From Paenibacillus sp. MBLB1832 (GTDB lineage: Bacteria > Bacillota > Bacilli > Paenibacillales > NBRC-103111), in NCBI RefSeq assembly GCF_032271945.1, contig NZ_CP130319.1, forward strand, positions 1,259,001 through 1,323,000: a stretch of 64,000 bases of DNA, in the 5' to 3' direction. The position numbers were made by a program, and so were the translations under genes. Each line of letters begins with the position of its first letter. The stretch's first letter is position 1. Of the stretch, positions 44,472 through 54,441 are shown piece by piece. Under the pieces are notes generated by a model, which saw nothing but the letters and a program-made list of their open reading frames with translations, ran no database searches and had not been told where the DNA came from.

Positions 44472-45218
44472 TTATATTTGAATGAAAGCTGCGAATTTCT
44501 CTGGCGGCAATACGTTACCCACGTAGAAGTCACCGAACTCGCCGAATCGCGCGCTGACTTCATCAAAGCGCATTTCGTACACAAGCTTTTTGAAATGAAG
44601 AGGATCGTCGGAGAATAGTGTTACGCCCCATTCCCAGTCGTCCAAACCAACGGAACCTGTAATGATTTGCTTCACTTTACCAGCATAAGTACGACCGATC
44701 ATGCCGTGGCTGCGCATCATTGTTTTACGATCTTCCGCAGGGAGCATGTACCAGTTGTCATTGCCTTCACGACGTTTATTCATCGGATAGAAGCAAATAT
44801 GTTTGGATTTTGGAAGAATCGGCTTCAAGCGAGCTTGAAGTTCAGGGTCTTGGGCAGGATCTACACCTGGTTTAGCCAGGTAACTGCTCAATTCCACGAT
44901 GGAGACGTAGGAGTAGACAGGTATAGTAAAAGCTGCAAAGCTAGATTTGTTAAAAGCATTCTCAAGCTCATTTAGTTCTTCTAATGTTTCACGCATGTGC
45001 ATGAATACGAAATCTGCTTTCTGTCCGACAATGCTATATACGGCAGTGCTGCCGAGCTTATCGTTTTCAACTTGCTGCCACTGGGTCAAGAACGTGTTAA
45101 GCTCTGTAGCTGCATGCTTACGTTCTTGGGGCGTTGCTGCATGCCATGCATTCCAATCCATAAGACGGAAGTCATGGAGCGCATACCAGCCTTCCAGCGT
45201 TTGTACCGCTTCACTCAT
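44472..45218 (-). CDS. hemQ: Coproheme decarboxylase HemQ
   Basis: Catalyses the last step of the coproporphyrin-dependent heme pathway of Gram-positive bacteria, turning coproheme into heme b. It belongs to the chlorite dismutase family. The active-site Tyr/Lys region is [18 protein letters not shown] and the proximal His is in [13 protein letters not shown]. The 248-aa length is normal. ATG at 45218 follows GGAGG; the 45236 start overlaps upstream of it. Together with ctaA and ctaB it shows full heme A synthesis capacity. Confidence 0.94.
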   Translation of the reverse strand: MSEAVQTLEGWYALHDFRLMDWNAWHAATPQERKHAATELNTFLTQWQQVENDKLGSTAVYSIVGQKADFVFMHMRETLEELNELENAFNKSSFAAFTIPVYSYVSIVELSSYLAKPGVDPAQDPELQARLKPILPKSKHICFYPMNKRREGNDNWYMLPAEDRKTMMRSHGMIGRTYAGKVKQIITGSVGLDDWEWGVTLFSDDPLHFKKLVYEMRFDEVSARFGEFGDFYVGNVLPPEKFAAFIQI

Positions 45219-45429
45219 TGTTGTTCCTCCATTCAAAGGGCTAATAGTCCCCTACATTGTATCCAATTCATGGAGAAAGGGCAAATGCAAGGAGGGGGTG
45301 AAGCATTGGATACAAGCCAAATTGTTCAATTTGTGTACACTTTACCTGTACCTTCCCCTCGTTTACAATATAAGAGTTAACCAAGCTGATTCATGTAAGA
45401 CTTTCTACATACCTGAAGGAGGATTTCTC

Positions 45430-45714
45430 GTGCTGCAAATGATCATTGCCACTGTCTTGATGATGGTGTTATTTTTTGGAATTGGTTTTATTCTGAATAT
45501 GTTGATGAAGACGACATGGTTTCCACTGTATGCGTTCATCGTTTTAGTTATCGGGATTGTCATCTATGGTTACACCGGCTCATCGTCGTTCCTATCTAGT
45601 GACGAAAGCTTCACGATCGTCGATGTCGTTCCAGCTATCGGTGGATTAATTGGCGCCATCCTAAGCGGATCTGCTATCAAAGCGCTTCGTATTCGTGGAT
45701 TCAAAATGTTTTAA
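45430..45714 (+). CDS. yuiB: YuiB-like membrane protein
   Basis: A 94-aa protein with three hydrophobic segments; the N-terminal LFFGIGFILNMLMKTTWFPLY resembles B. subtilis YuiB (here cited in part: FFGIGFILNMLMKTTW). GTG at 45430 follows AAGGAGG. A longer in-frame reading extends back through the divergent hemQ promoter region and is not real. Function unknown; yuiB also lies near yumB and yumC in B. subtilis. Confidence 0.75.
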   Translation: MLQMIIATVLMMVLFFGIGFILNMLMKTTWFPLYAFIVLVIGIVIYGYTGSSSFLSSDESFTIVDVVPAIGGLIGAILSGSAIKALRIRGFKMF

Positions 45715-45791
45715 ACTGATAAAGGAGGCACAATCGGGTCACGCTATTAGGGAGTTAATCTGATCTCCTAGTTAGTGAGGTGACACCGACT

Positions 45792-46667
45792 GTGCCTTTT
45801 GCAAATGTGAATGGAACCACGCTGCATTATGAAGTAACGGGGCCTGCGTCAGGAAAGCCGATCGTCTTTATTCATCCGCCGTTGCTTACGTTAGAAACGT
45901 TTGCATATCAAAAAGAACAACTAAGTAAGTATTTCCGCGTGATAACTTTTGATATTCGAGGACATGGAGGAAGTGCCTGCACGGATCAAGAGCTGACGTA
46001 TTCGTTGATCGCGGCCGATATTACGCATCTTTTAGATCATCTAAACATCGAATCTGCTTATGTGTGTGGATATTCAACGGGCGGCACTGTCGCCTTAGAA
46101 GCGATGATAAGGTTTCCTTCTCGCTTTCGCGGAGGCATCATCGTAAGTGGGATGTCGGAATTGACGGATCTATACAATCTAAGCCGAGTCTGGCTGGCGA
46201 TTCGTTTGGCAAGGCCATCGCGTTTTATGAAACTTTTGATAGAAGCGCTGACGTATGGCAATGCGGACAAATCGACAACCTATCAGAAGTTGAAAGAGCG
46301 TGCAACACATGATTCTGAGCAAAATGTAAAGTCGTACTTTGAACAATCGATGCACTATTCATGTACGAATCGACTTTCAACCATACAACAACCCGTTTTA
46401 TTGATTTATGGTTTGGAGGATCGTGCTTTTCACCCCTATGCCCAGCAAATTCATTCGCAATTACCGCATAGTTCGCTTTACTTTATTAAGGACGCCAAAC
46501 ACCAAATCCCTTTCAAAAGCGCGCCGCGCATGAATGATCTTATTCAGCTATGGCTGGACAGCTTAGACGAACCGAATGCGGCTAGGGAGAAGTTAGATTT
46601 GGCGATTGCTCGGAGATTGAATCCTTCGAAATATGGTCCTATGAATACCGAGATTCCATTGCTCTAA
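45792..46667 (+). CDS. Alpha/beta hydrolase
   Basis: A 291-aa hydrolase with the fold's triad: Ser95 in GYSTGG, Asp in YGLEDRAF and His in DAKHQIPF. The oxyanion segment is HPPLLT. Members of this group cleave esters, lactones or act in menaquinone synthesis (MenH-like), but the substrate cannot be fixed here. GTG at 45792 is nine bases after AGGTGA; GTG at 45780 overlaps that site. The terminator stem overlaps its stop codon. Confidence 0.82.
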   Translation: MPFANVNGTTLHYEVTGPASGKPIVFIHPPLLTLETFAYQKEQLSKYFRVITFDIRGHGGSACTDQELTYSLIAADITHLLDHLNIESAYVCGYSTGGTVALEAMIRFPSRFRGGIIVSGMSELTDLYNLSRVWLAIRLARPSRFMKLLIEALTYGNADKSTTYQKLKERATHDSEQNVKSYFEQSMHYSCTNRLSTIQQPVLLIYGLEDRAFHPYAQQIHSQLPHSSLYFIKDAKHQIPFKSAPRMNDLIQLWLDSLDEPNAAREKLDLAIARRLNPSKYGPMNTEIPLL

Positions 46668-46690
46668 ACCAGGCGCGATGGAATCTTTTT
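46651..46690 (+). terminator. Terminator overlapping the hydrolase stop
   Basis: AGATTCCAT (46651-46659) pairs with ATGGAATCT (46678-46686), followed by T5. Confidence 0.85.
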
Positions 46691-46839
46691 CTTGTTCCGA
46701 AAGGTAAAATTATCTTTCTCTTGTAGATACCAAGATTGTCGATTTTTGTGGTAGACTAATAGAGAGTGACTGAGAACTTAGCCTTTCAGAAACGGTTAAA
46801 CCTCTCAGTTGAGCTGAGGCAGGATGGTGCTGGTACGGA

Positions 46840-48336
46840 ATGAGAATGACGAATATGCTGCATTTCACCGAGAATCACCGGTTTTGTGTGAACCGTGAGT
46901 TTTCTTTGAGCAGTTTGGATTATAAAATGCTAGCGATGATGTATCAACCGATGATAGGCGGTTTGGCGATTAGTCTCTATCAAGCACTCTATCAACAGAT
47001 GAGCGCTGAGAAGGTTGGCTTCTCCCCGATGGAGCAGCAACGCAAGCTGTTTCTACTGCTTGATCTTGAGCAGGGCGAGCGAGGACGGAAGTACTTGATC
47101 GAGCAATCTTCGAAGCTGGAAGCGATTGGATTGCTGCAAACGACACGAAAGTTTATTCCTGAAGAAGATGACTATGTGTTCGTTTATACACTTTTCGCGC
47201 CGCTTGGGCCGAATGAATTTTTCCGCAATCAGCATTTAACGCTGCTGCTTCGCGATAAGGTCGGCAAGTTCATGCTGCTGTCGCTGCGGGAGGATTTGCT
47301 TTCTCCAGAGCCAGAGGAGTGCCGTGATGCGTCGGAGGAGAATCTCTCTGTTCCTTTCTATGAATTGTTCCGTCTGAACACGCAGGTCGTCGATTACGAG
47401 TTGGAACAAGCGCTGTATGAGGCTTCTGCTAGCAAGCAGGGAGATGCGCGATTGGATGTGACGACAAAAGGTTTCCAATACGCCGATATTATTATGAGGT
47501 TTCCCCGCGGCGCGAGCAATCGTGTATTCGTCGAGGCGCTGAAACATAAGCCTGAGGGTATGGCAGCTATTAATATTGTGGCGAAAAAGTACAATCTATC
47601 CCTGCAAGAGACATGTCGTTTGCTGGATGAGGACGGTGTATTCACCGAAGAAGGTGAGCTCGTCATGGATATCATGCAGTATAACGCGAACCTGTTCTAT
47701 CGCCAGAGTAAGAAGCGGGATGAAGAGCGGGAACGTACGACTTCTCGCATGGAAGAAGACACGAACAGCAATGAGGAAAAATCGGTGGAAATGGCGTTTT
47801 ACTTGGAAGTTCCACAGCAGCTGCGCGGGGAGTGCACAGACCATCAGTATAATTATATCATGCGGAATGAGCCTTATACGGCTGTTCTGAAAATGTTTTT
47901 TACACAGGGCTCGATTCCTGATGGTGTACTTAATATCTTTGAGAAAATCGATTTGAATTACAAATTAAAGGAAGAAGTTATTAATGTGCTCATTCACTTC
48001 CTACACATAGACCGTCGTTCCTGGGCCAAATCCTCCATCGAAGCGGTCGCTTCGGATATGCTCGGCAAGCAAATTACCACCTATGAGCAAGCTGTTGATT
48101 ATGTGCGTGAGAAAATCAATTACAAACAGAAAGCTGCATCGAAGGTGGAAGCAGCCAAAGCTGGCGGCGGTTCAGTAACACGCGGCAGACAGGGTAAAAC
48201 GCAAAAGCCGCATATTCCGATCGTGCTGCCAGATACGGGAACGACGGCGTCAACCAGGTTGACAGCCGAAGAACTAGAAGCGGCGAGACGAATGGCGCAG
48301 AAGCTGGATGACCGGTTTAATCGTAAAAACGAGTAA
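46840..48336 (+). CDS. dnaB: Replication initiation and membrane attachment protein DnaB
   Basis: A 498-aa firmicute helicase co-loader that, with DnaD and DnaI, brings replicative helicase to oriC and stalled forks. It has the two DnaB/DnaD-type domains: an N-terminal winged-helix/tetramer region and a C-terminal DDBH2-type domain around YNYIMRNEPYTAVLKMFF. It is followed 15 bp later by dnaI, the universal neighbour in Bacillales. The start is uncertain; ATGs at 46840, 46846 and 46855 are in frame and the ribosome binding site is weak. Confidence 0.93.
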   Translation: MRMTNMLHFTENHRFCVNREFSLSSLDYKMLAMMYQPMIGGLAISLYQALYQQMSAEKVGFSPMEQQRKLFLLLDLEQGERGRKYLIEQSSKLEAIGLLQTTRKFIPEEDDYVFVYTLFAPLGPNEFFRNQHLTLLLRDKVGKFMLLSLREDLLSPEPEECRDASEENLSVPFYELFRLNTQVVDYELEQALYEASASKQGDARLDVTTKGFQYADIIMRFPRGASNRVFVEALKHKPEGMAAINIVAKKYNLSLQETCRLLDEDGVFTEEGELVMDIMQYNANLFYRQSKKRDEERERTTSRMEEDTNSNEEKSVEMAFYLEVPQQLRGECTDHQYNYIMRNEPYTAVLKMFFTQGSIPDGVLNIFEKIDLNYKLKEEVINVLIHFLHIDRRSWAKSSIEAVASDMLGKQITTYEQAVDYVREKINYKQKAASKVEAAKAGGGSVTRGRQGKTQKPHIPIVLPDTGTTASTRLTAEELEAARRMAQKLDDRFNRKNE

Positions 48337-48351
48337 GGAGGCAGCGAACGG

Positions 48352-49305
48352 ATGGAATCCTTATCGCAAATACTTAAATCTTTGCCGGATTCGGAATGGA
48401 GACGCAACGCGGAATTGAAAATCCAAGGCGTTCTCGCGGATCCTTTAATTCATAAGTTTCGACAGAAGTATCCGTTTGTTGATGACTATGCGGTGAAAAT
48501 CAATATGAACAAGTTGTACCAACATGTTACAGAGTACAAGACTTGCTCAAATTGTCCAGGCCTCGACCGTTGTCCGAACGATATGACGGGGCATTATACG
48601 ATGCTTTCGGCTGAACAAGTCGAAAGCCAAGCTGCTTTTATCCATGAAGAGAAAGTAGCTTGTAAGAAATTCATTGCCAAGGGACAGCAGGATGCGATTA
48701 GCAGCCGAATTCGCACGTTCCATGTAGATCCGCGGATGATTTCGCGCAGCTTCTCGTTCGGTGATATTCTGGAGACCGATCTGGATCGAGCGAAAGCCGT
48801 GATGCAAATTAATGATTACGTCAACCTGACGATTGAGCAAGGGCTACAGACAAGAGGTTTGTATTTATCCGGATCTTTCGGGACGGGGAAGACGTTCTTG
48901 ATGGGCTATATGCTGCATCAACTGGCCAAGGAGGGCATGACTGGCGCCATCGTATATATGCCAGATTTTGCTGAGGATTTGAAGGGCATGTTTCAAGAGC
49001 CTTATAAGCTGAAGGAAACCATCGATCTTCTGAAAGAAACAGATCTCCTTGTGTTTGATGATATTGGAGCGGAGAATTTGAATCCGTGGCTGCGAGATCA
49101 TGTGATCGGTGCGATTGTGAACCATCGAATGAATCGGAAGCCAACCTTCTTCACCTCGAATTATGCCTTGTCGGACTTGGAGAAGCACTTCAGCTTTACG
49201 AACAAGGACGGGGACGAGGAGTATAAAGGACAGCGTATCATGGATCGCATTCGGCCCTTTGTGGACGTTGTCGTTGTGACAGGAACGAACAAACGAGGAA
49301 GATGA
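48352..49305 (+). CDS. dnaI: Primosomal helicase loader DnaI
   Basis: A 317-aa AAA+ ATPase that loads the replicative helicase. The N-terminal zinc-binding part has C-S-N-C-P and later Cys (CSNCPGLDRC, VACKKF), and the C-terminal ATPase has Walker A SGSFGTGKT and Walker B LLVFDDIGAE. AAGGAGG precedes the ATG. In an operon with dnaB and closed by a strong terminator. Confidence 0.95.
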   Translation: MESLSQILKSLPDSEWRRNAELKIQGVLADPLIHKFRQKYPFVDDYAVKINMNKLYQHVTEYKTCSNCPGLDRCPNDMTGHYTMLSAEQVESQAAFIHEEKVACKKFIAKGQQDAISSRIRTFHVDPRMISRSFSFGDILETDLDRAKAVMQINDYVNLTIEQGLQTRGLYLSGSFGTGKTFLMGYMLHQLAKEGMTGAIVYMPDFAEDLKGMFQEPYKLKETIDLLKETDLLVFDDIGAENLNPWLRDHVIGAIVNHRMNRKPTFFTSNYALSDLEKHFSFTNKDGDEEYKGQRIMDRIRPFVDVVVVTGTNKRGR

Positions 49306-49307
49306 AA

Positions 49308-49353
49308 AAAGCTGTACAGTCAGGTTCAGTTGAACCTTGCTGTACAGCTTTCT
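49308..49353. terminator. Bidirectional terminator after dnaI
   Basis: Perfect 12-bp outer stem AAAGCTGTACAG/CTGTACAGCTTT with an inner AGGTTCA/TGAACCT stem, between convergent dnaI and the small YqzM-like gene. Confidence 0.93.
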
Positions 49354-49365
49354 TGTGTATCTGGC

Positions 49366-49506
49366 TTATTTCATGACTTGGATAACAGTTGCGACAACAG
49401 CAATGACGAACAATACGCCAAAGAAAACGCCAAAGCCAATGCCTACATCCATGAAATCATTGCGCGGCTCTTCATATACGTGATGCTCCGGGTGTTGATT
49501 GCTCAT
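49366..49506 (-). CDS. YqzM-like small membrane protein
   Basis: A 46-aa protein: a polar N-terminus (SNQHPEHHVYEEP), then RNDFMDVGIGFGVFFG and a single membrane helix. The RNDxxDxGxGF pattern matches YqzM of B. subtilis. GGGGGT precedes the ATG at 49506; the in-frame extension to 49608 has no site. Function unknown. Confidence 0.6.
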   Translation of the reverse strand: MSNQHPEHHVYEEPRNDFMDVGIGFGVFFGVLFVIAVVATVIQVMK

Positions 49507-49641
49507 GTGGTGACCCCCTAACGTCCGACATTTCGTATTTGTAAGCCTAGTATACCCAACTTCGTCGAAAGTTGTAAAGGAAATCAAAAGTGACAATTGT
49601 GCAAACAATCTCGAAAGTATGCGGAAAGGGCAAAAAAGCGC

Positions 49642-49673
49642 TTGACTCTAACATTAGTGTTATGGTTTACAAT
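49642..49673 (+). promoter_or_regulatory. MerR-type promoter with dyad in the spacer
   Basis: TTGACT (49642-49647) and TACAAT (49668-49673) are 20 bp apart, the long spacing typical of MerR-activated promoters. The spacer holds TAACA-TTAG-TGTTA (49649-49662). It drives the merR-like gene 43 bp downstream, suggesting autoregulation. Confidence 0.8.
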
Positions 49674-49716
49674 AAAGACAGCTTCCAAACAAGCTGTAAA
49701 GAAAGAAGTGAGGTCC

Positions 49717-50100
49717 ATGCGGATAAGCGAGCTATCCAAGCTGACTGGAGCCAGTATTCGGTCCTTGCGCTACTATGAGGCTAAAGGATTGATCGCCACA
49801 CAGCGTGAAGAGAATGGCTATCGGGTGTATAACCAAATGGTTGTCGAGCGTGTGAAGACGATTCAGTTTTATCTGAGCCTCGGGTTCACGACCGAACAGA
49901 TTGAAAGCTTCCTGAATTGTGTGATGAAGAATCAGGAATCGCAATGCGATGATTTGCTTCCGCTCTACACTGAGAAGCTGCAAGAAATCGAGAAGCAGAT
50001 GGCGATGCTTCAGTTGTTGCAGGCGAATTTGAAGGATCGGATTGCTTTCATTGAGGAGCAGCGACGCCAAGGACTGCCTATCGGTTTACCGTCAACATAG
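49717..50100 (+). CDS. MerR family transcriptional regulator
   Basis: A 127-aa regulator with an N-terminal winged HTH (MRISELSKLTGASIRSLRYY, then EAKGLI) and a coiled-coil dimerisation helix. The only Cys residues are in FLNCVMKNQESQCDD, so a thiol or metal response is possible but not shown. ATG at 49717 follows GAGG. The promoter with a dyad in its spacer just upstream is probably its own target; no other target gene is adjacent on this transcript before trxA. Confidence 0.9.
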   Translation: MRISELSKLTGASIRSLRYYEAKGLIATQREENGYRVYNQMVVERVKTIQFYLSLGFTTEQIESFLNCVMKNQESQCDDLLPLYTEKLQEIEKQMAMLQLLQANLKDRIAFIEEQRRQGLPIGLPST

Positions 50101-50135
50101 GTAAGGGATACCCGCTTTGCTAACTTATGGATTGG

Positions 50136-50165
50136 TTGAAAAGGCATCTGAGTGTGGTATATTAT
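50136..50165 (+). promoter_or_regulatory. Sigma-A promoter, probably of trxA
   Basis: TTGAAA (50136-50141), then TATATT (16-bp spacer) or TATTAT (50160-50165, 18-bp spacer), about 200 bp ahead of trxA. Confidence 0.55.
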
Positions 50166-50366
50166 AAAATATTGATATATCATGTTTCACCCGATTTGTG
50201 GCAATATTTCTTGGTAAACGCATCTCGTCCTATGAGGACTGTGGAGCCGTTTATCCTAGGCATGTTGACTTGTTCGATACGATTGTGATGCAAAGCAAGT
50301 TAAGTTCACACTTCAACTTACTTTTCACCATATAAATTAAATTCATTCTTAGAAGGAGGAACTATC

Positions 50367-50681
50367 ATGGCAATCGTGAATGTTTCTGATAACAGTTTCA
50401 AAGCAGAAGTTGAAGGGGAAGGTACAGTACTTGTAGACTTCTGGGCACCTTGGTGCGGACCTTGCAAAATGATTGCTCCTGTATTGGAAGAGCTGGATAA
50501 AGAAGTTGAAGCTTTGAAAATTGCGAAAGTCAACGTGGATGATAACCCAGAATCCGCTGCTCGTTTCGGCGTTATGAGTATCCCTACGTTAATCGTCTTC
50601 AAAGACGGTCAACCAGTTGATAAAGTGGTTGGTTTCCAATCCAAAGACGCGTTAAAAAATGTTGTTTCCCGTCATCAATAA
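50367..50681 (+). CDS. trxA: Thioredoxin
   Basis: The main cytoplasmic protein disulfide reductant. A 104-aa thioredoxin with the classical active site W-C30-G-P-C33 in FWAPWCGPCKM and the cis-Pro in MSIPTLIVF. AGAAGGAGG precedes the ATG. It has its own promoter and terminator and lies next to uvrC, an arrangement also seen in B. subtilis (trxA-uvrC). Confidence 0.96.
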   Translation: MAIVNVSDNSFKAEVEGEGTVLVDFWAPWCGPCKMIAPVLEELDKEVEALKIAKVNVDDNPESAARFGVMSIPTLIVFKDGQPVDKVVGFQSKDALKNVVSRHQ

Positions 50682-50710
50682 GTTTAAACAATTAGAAACA
50701 ATTGTTCGTG

Positions 50711-50753
50711 AGAAAAAGCTCTTTTTCTGCTATGCTGAGAAAGAGCTTTTTCT
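50711..50753 (+). terminator. Terminator after trxA
   Basis: Perfect 12-bp stem AAAAAGCTCTTT/AAAGAGCTTTTT followed by T run. Confidence 0.92.
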
Positions 50754-50789
50754 TATGCAACGATTTTTTCTGAAAGGAGATATTAGGTT

Positions 50790-52688
50790 ATGACGGACTT
50801 TGAATATAAGGACCCCGCCATTCGCGAACAAAGCTTGGAAACAATCAAGCACAAGCTGTCGCTACTGCCTGATAAGCCAGGCTGTTATTTGATGAAGAAC
50901 CATCAGGGCACGATTATTTATGTAGGTAAGGCTAAAGTGTTAAAAAATCGTGTGCGTTCCTATTTCACAGGAAGCCACAGCGCCAAAACACAGAAACTCG
51001 TCAGCGAAATTCGCGACTTTGAATATATCATCACCTCTTCGAACATGGAGGCTCTTATTCTCGAGTGTAATCTGATTAAACAGCATTTTCCGCGTTATAA
51101 CGTGCTGCTTAAAGATGATAAGACGTTTCCTTATATCAAAATCACGCATGAAGCGCAGCCGCGTCTCGAAGTAACGCGGCGTGTGTACAAGGATAAGGGG
51201 AAGTATTTCGGCCCTTATCCGAATGCCTTCGCCGCCCAGCAGACGAAGAAGCTGCTGGATCGCTTGTATCCGCTGCGCAAGTGCAAGACCATGCCTGATA
51301 AAGTATGCCTATACTATCATATGGGGCAATGTCTAGCGCCTTGCGCGTTGGAGGTATCCGCCGAGACGAACGAGCGGATGGTGCAAGAGATTAGCCGTTT
51401 CCTCAGCGGCGGACACGAGGCGATTAAAGAAGACCTGACAGCCAAAATGCTGGCTGCAGCAGAGGAACTGAACTTCGAGCGCGCGAAGGAGCTGCGCGAT
51501 CATATCATGAGCATCGACGCGCTCATGGAGAAGCAAAAGATCACGACGGCGGACGCGCTGGATCGGGATGTTTTCGGCTATGCCGTTGACAAGGGCTGGA
51601 TGGCTGTGCACATCCAATACATGCGTCAAGGCAAGTTGATCGAGCGTCATGTGTCGCTATTCCCCTACTATGGGGATGAATATAATGACTTCATGACGTA
51701 TGTGACCCAGGTGTATAGCGACAATCCTGCGCTGCCCAAAGAGATTTTCCTGCCGACGATGCCCGACCCTGACGCGCAAGCGGATGGCTCTGAGGACGTC
51801 GTAAGGCGGTCTGAGGGCGAAGAGAAAGAGATTCGTGAAGCACTGGAATCTTGGCTCAAGGTGAAAGTGCATATGCCGCAGCGCGGCTTGAAGAAGCAGA
51901 TGGTCGATATGGCCAAGGATAATGCGCGCAATGCGCTGGACGAGAAATTCCGCTTAGTCGAACGGGATGAGAAAAGAACGACCAAGGCTGTCGAGAATCT
52001 CGGAGAATGGCTCGGTTTGGGCACGATTCGCCGCATCGAAGCGTTCGATAACTCGAACATTCAAGGGACGAATCCGGTTTCGGCGATGGTTGTGTTCGTG
52101 GACGGTAAGCCGGACCGGAAGGAATACCGCAAATACAAGGTGAAGACGGTCGTTGGACCTGATGATTATGAGACGATGAGAGAAGTCATTCGACGTCGTT
52201 ATGAGCGGGTGCTGAAGGATAATCTAACGATGCCAGATCTAATCGTAGTCGACGGAGGTAAAGGCCAAATCTCGGCGGCTGTTGATGTGCTTGAGAATGA
52301 GCTGGGACTATACATTCCGATTTGCGGTCTTGTGAAGGATGCCAAGCACAAAACAGCGCAGCTGATGATTGGCGATCCAGCGGAGATTGTTCCGCTGCCG
52401 CGGGATAGCCAGGAGTTTTATTTGCTTCAACGGATCCAAGATGAAGTGCATCGATTCGCGATTACGTTCCATAGAGAAACACGCGCGAAATCGATGGTCG
52501 TTTCACAGCTGGATGCCATTCCAGGTATTGGCGAGAAGCGACGCAAGGCATTGCTGAAGCATTTCGGCTCTGTGCGTAAAATCAAAGAGGCCGAAGTCAG
52601 CGATTTCAAGCCTCTAGGTATTGGAGAAAAATTAGCGGGCGACATCATTAGAGCCCTGCAAGGCGAGGCGGCGGCTCCCCTAGAGTAG
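50790..52688 (+). CDS. uvrC: Excinuclease ABC subunit C
   Basis: Makes the dual incisions in nucleotide excision repair. The 632-aa protein has an N-terminal GIY-YIG nuclease ([18 protein letters not shown]), a Cys-rich region ([21 protein letters not shown], cited here in part: CLYYHMGQC), a UVR motif, an RNase H-like C-terminal nuclease ([10 protein letters not shown]) and HhH repeats ([13 protein letters not shown]). AAAGGAG precedes the ATG. Its last 41 bp overlap the 3' end of the convergent CPBP gene. Confidence 0.96.
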   Translation: MTDFEYKDPAIREQSLETIKHKLSLLPDKPGCYLMKNHQGTIIYVGKAKVLKNRVRSYFTGSHSAKTQKLVSEIRDFEYIITSSNMEALILECNLIKQHFPRYNVLLKDDKTFPYIKITHEAQPRLEVTRRVYKDKGKYFGPYPNAFAAQQTKKLLDRLYPLRKCKTMPDKVCLYYHMGQCLAPCALEVSAETNERMVQEISRFLSGGHEAIKEDLTAKMLAAAEELNFERAKELRDHIMSIDALMEKQKITTADALDRDVFGYAVDKGWMAVHIQYMRQGKLIERHVSLFPYYGDEYNDFMTYVTQVYSDNPALPKEIFLPTMPDPDAQADGSEDVVRRSEGEEKEIREALESWLKVKVHMPQRGLKKQMVDMAKDNARNALDEKFRLVERDEKRTTKAVENLGEWLGLGTIRRIEAFDNSNIQGTNPVSAMVVFVDGKPDRKEYRKYKVKTVVGPDDYETMREVIRRRYERVLKDNLTMPDLIVVDGGKGQISAAVDVLENELGLYIPICGLVKDAKHKTAQLMIGDPAEIVPLPRDSQEFYLLQRIQDEVHRFAITFHRETRAKSMVVSQLDAIPGIGEKRRKALLKHFGSVRKIKEAEVSDFKPLGIGEKLAGDIIRALQGEAAAPLE

Positions 52689-54288
52689 GGGGCTTTCGCC
52701 TTTTTTCATGCAGCCATGCTAGTCCTAGGCCGACGAGACCTGGCAATGCGATATAGAGCAAACCAGCGAGGATATCGCTGATATGACCTAAGGAGAAGAG
52801 AGATAGACCCATCAGTATGCTATCCATGCTCGCATGGACGAAGATGGCGGTAATGAAACCGTATTTGAGAAAAACGTAGCCTAAAATAATACCGATGACG
52901 GTGACCTCAACGAGCCTCGTGTACACGGGGTAAATCGGATACTGTGTATGGCTCGCTGCCCAGATGATGCTGGGGAGGAGCACGGCGATGAAGTTGGAGC
53001 GGAACAGCTTTTTAAACAGAATAATACCCAACAACCGAAAGGTCGCTTCTTCGGAGATTGCGGCAACCCACGCCATAAGCGGGAAGAGACGCGGTTCTAC
53101 CATATTGAGTACAGAATCCGTCGGGTCATTGACTGACCACACATCAAAATTCACTTCACCCAGATAGAACAAGACCTGCTGTATCCCCAGAATGAATAAT
53201 GCCAGTAAATATCCCCGTCCCATTCCATGATAGACGTCTTGCCCGAACAAGGCGTGATGCCACCTTGGCCATTTCCGTTCCCCCAATGTATGCCAGAGGC
53301 CAACCCCAGCAACTAAGCAAATGTAGAGCGATAGGCCAAGCAAAAGTGTCACAATGCTCATGAAAATAATAGAGGCCCATGTGATGAAATCACTGTTGGC
53401 ATCACCGCCCATGGCGCGAAAAGCAGGATACATATTCACATTATTCGTGATATAGATGACCAGGAAGATCGTGGTGAGCAGCAAGCCACGGCTGAACCTC
53501 ATATAGGTTCTATGAATAATGGCATAAATGATAGCAGCAAGTGTCATTAGTACGGTGAAGCCCATTGAAATCCATGTCATGAGCGAGGCAGAGTCATCCT
53601 GCTGCTTCAACCAGGCGAGGTGCGACGCGGGAAGTTTGAAGCTGACATGGAAGCCTGTTAGTACGTTTTGATCAAATTCCGTCTGGACTTGCAGCTTCGC
53701 TTGCCCAATCGGATTCGATTGCTTTTCATAGAGGCGCGTCATGGGCTGATCCGACGTCATATCGGTTGCACCAGCTTCAACGAAGATGAAATCCTCGGGG
53801 TCAAAGCCCATTTGGCGAAGCTCAGCTTTAGCTAACGTATCGGCCTTATTCTCGTGCATGGGTGCCGAGTCTGGTTGCCTATTTGACCGATTCTCATGCC
53901 AGCTTATGATCTTCGCATTCGAATAGTTAATTTCCACTTCAAATTGTCTGTTTGTATGTGGGTCTTTCACACTGACTTGATAATAATCGAGCGGCAACTT
54001 TTCTCCATACTGCTTCGTATAGGCTTCTAGCACATGTTCTTTTTGCAAATATCCGCTGCGTTCTTTCTTCGACTGATAGACGACATAGGTTTGCGGTGTG
54101 TTGAGCGCGTAACGATTTTGTATGAAGTTAGCCGCACTTTCTGCTGCCTGCTTCTTCGTGATCAATGGATTTTGTGCAGCTGGCGGTTCTTTGCTGCTTA
54201 GTCCATACAGCAATGTGACTCCTGCATAGAGAGCGAGACCAATGAGTGCAAGGAGAATGAGAATTCGATTAGGCTTTATCTTTTGCAT
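52648..54288 (-). CDS. CPBP family intramembrane metalloprotease with extracytoplasmic N-domain
   Basis: A 546-aa membrane protein. One N-terminal helix and a soluble region of about 200 residues precede eight or so helices. The C-terminal CPBP (Abi) domain has the motifs EEATFR, the His in SHTQYP and HASMDSI, which bind the catalytic metal. It may process membrane or secreted peptides; the target is unknown. Its C-terminal 13 codons lie on the opposite strand of the uvrC end. Confidence 0.85.
   Translation of the reverse strand: MQKIKPNRILILLALIGLALYAGVTLLYGLSSKEPPAAQNPLITKKQAAESAANFIQNRYALNTPQTYVVYQSKKERSGYLQKEHVLEAYTKQYGEKLPLDYYQVSVKDPHTNRQFEVEINYSNAKIISWHENRSNRQPDSAPMHENKADTLAKAELRQMGFDPEDFIFVEAGATDMTSDQPMTRLYEKQSNPIGQAKLQVQTEFDQNVLTGFHVSFKLPASHLAWLKQQDDSASLMTWISMGFTVLMTLAAIIYAIIHRTYMRFSRGLLLTTIFLVIYITNNVNMYPAFRAMGGDANSDFITWASIIFMSIVTLLLGLSLYICLVAGVGLWHTLGERKWPRWHHALFGQDVYHGMGRGYLLALFILGIQQVLFYLGEVNFDVWSVNDPTDSVLNMVEPRLFPLMAWVAAISEEATFRLLGIILFKKLFRSNFIAVLLPSIIWAASHTQYPIYPVYTRLVEVTVIGIILGYVFLKYGFITAIFVHASMDSILMGLSLFSLGHISDILAGLLYIALPGLVGLGLAWLHEKRRKPPTLGEPPPRLAGL
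52662..52706 (+). terminator. Terminator inside the uvrC/CPBP overlap
   Basis: CTCCCCTA/TAGGGGG around GAG (52676-52692), with an outer GGCGA/TCGCC stem, followed by six T. It spans the uvrC stop codon and part of the CPBP coding region. Confidence 0.75.
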
Positions 54289-54441
54289 AGTGTGTTCCTC
54301 TCCATGTACTGGTAAAGATTATGAAACAATTATATAATACCTATCAATTGCGTGTGTGTCGGAATTTCTACATGAGGACAGGGGAACTCTACCTGGTGAG
54401 AAAGTGAATATCCGGTTATTTTATCGCGTTCAGGAGGATTC

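Noticed and set aside
44947..45429. Long N-terminal extension of the YuiB-like protein
   Set aside because: It reads antisense through hemQ and has no family resemblance; the GTG at 45430 has a perfect ribosome binding site.
54300..54441. c-di-AMP (ydaO) riboswitch ahead of ktrB
   Set aside because: A GGGGAACTC-like fragment is there, but the other conserved ydaO blocks and enough leader length are missing.
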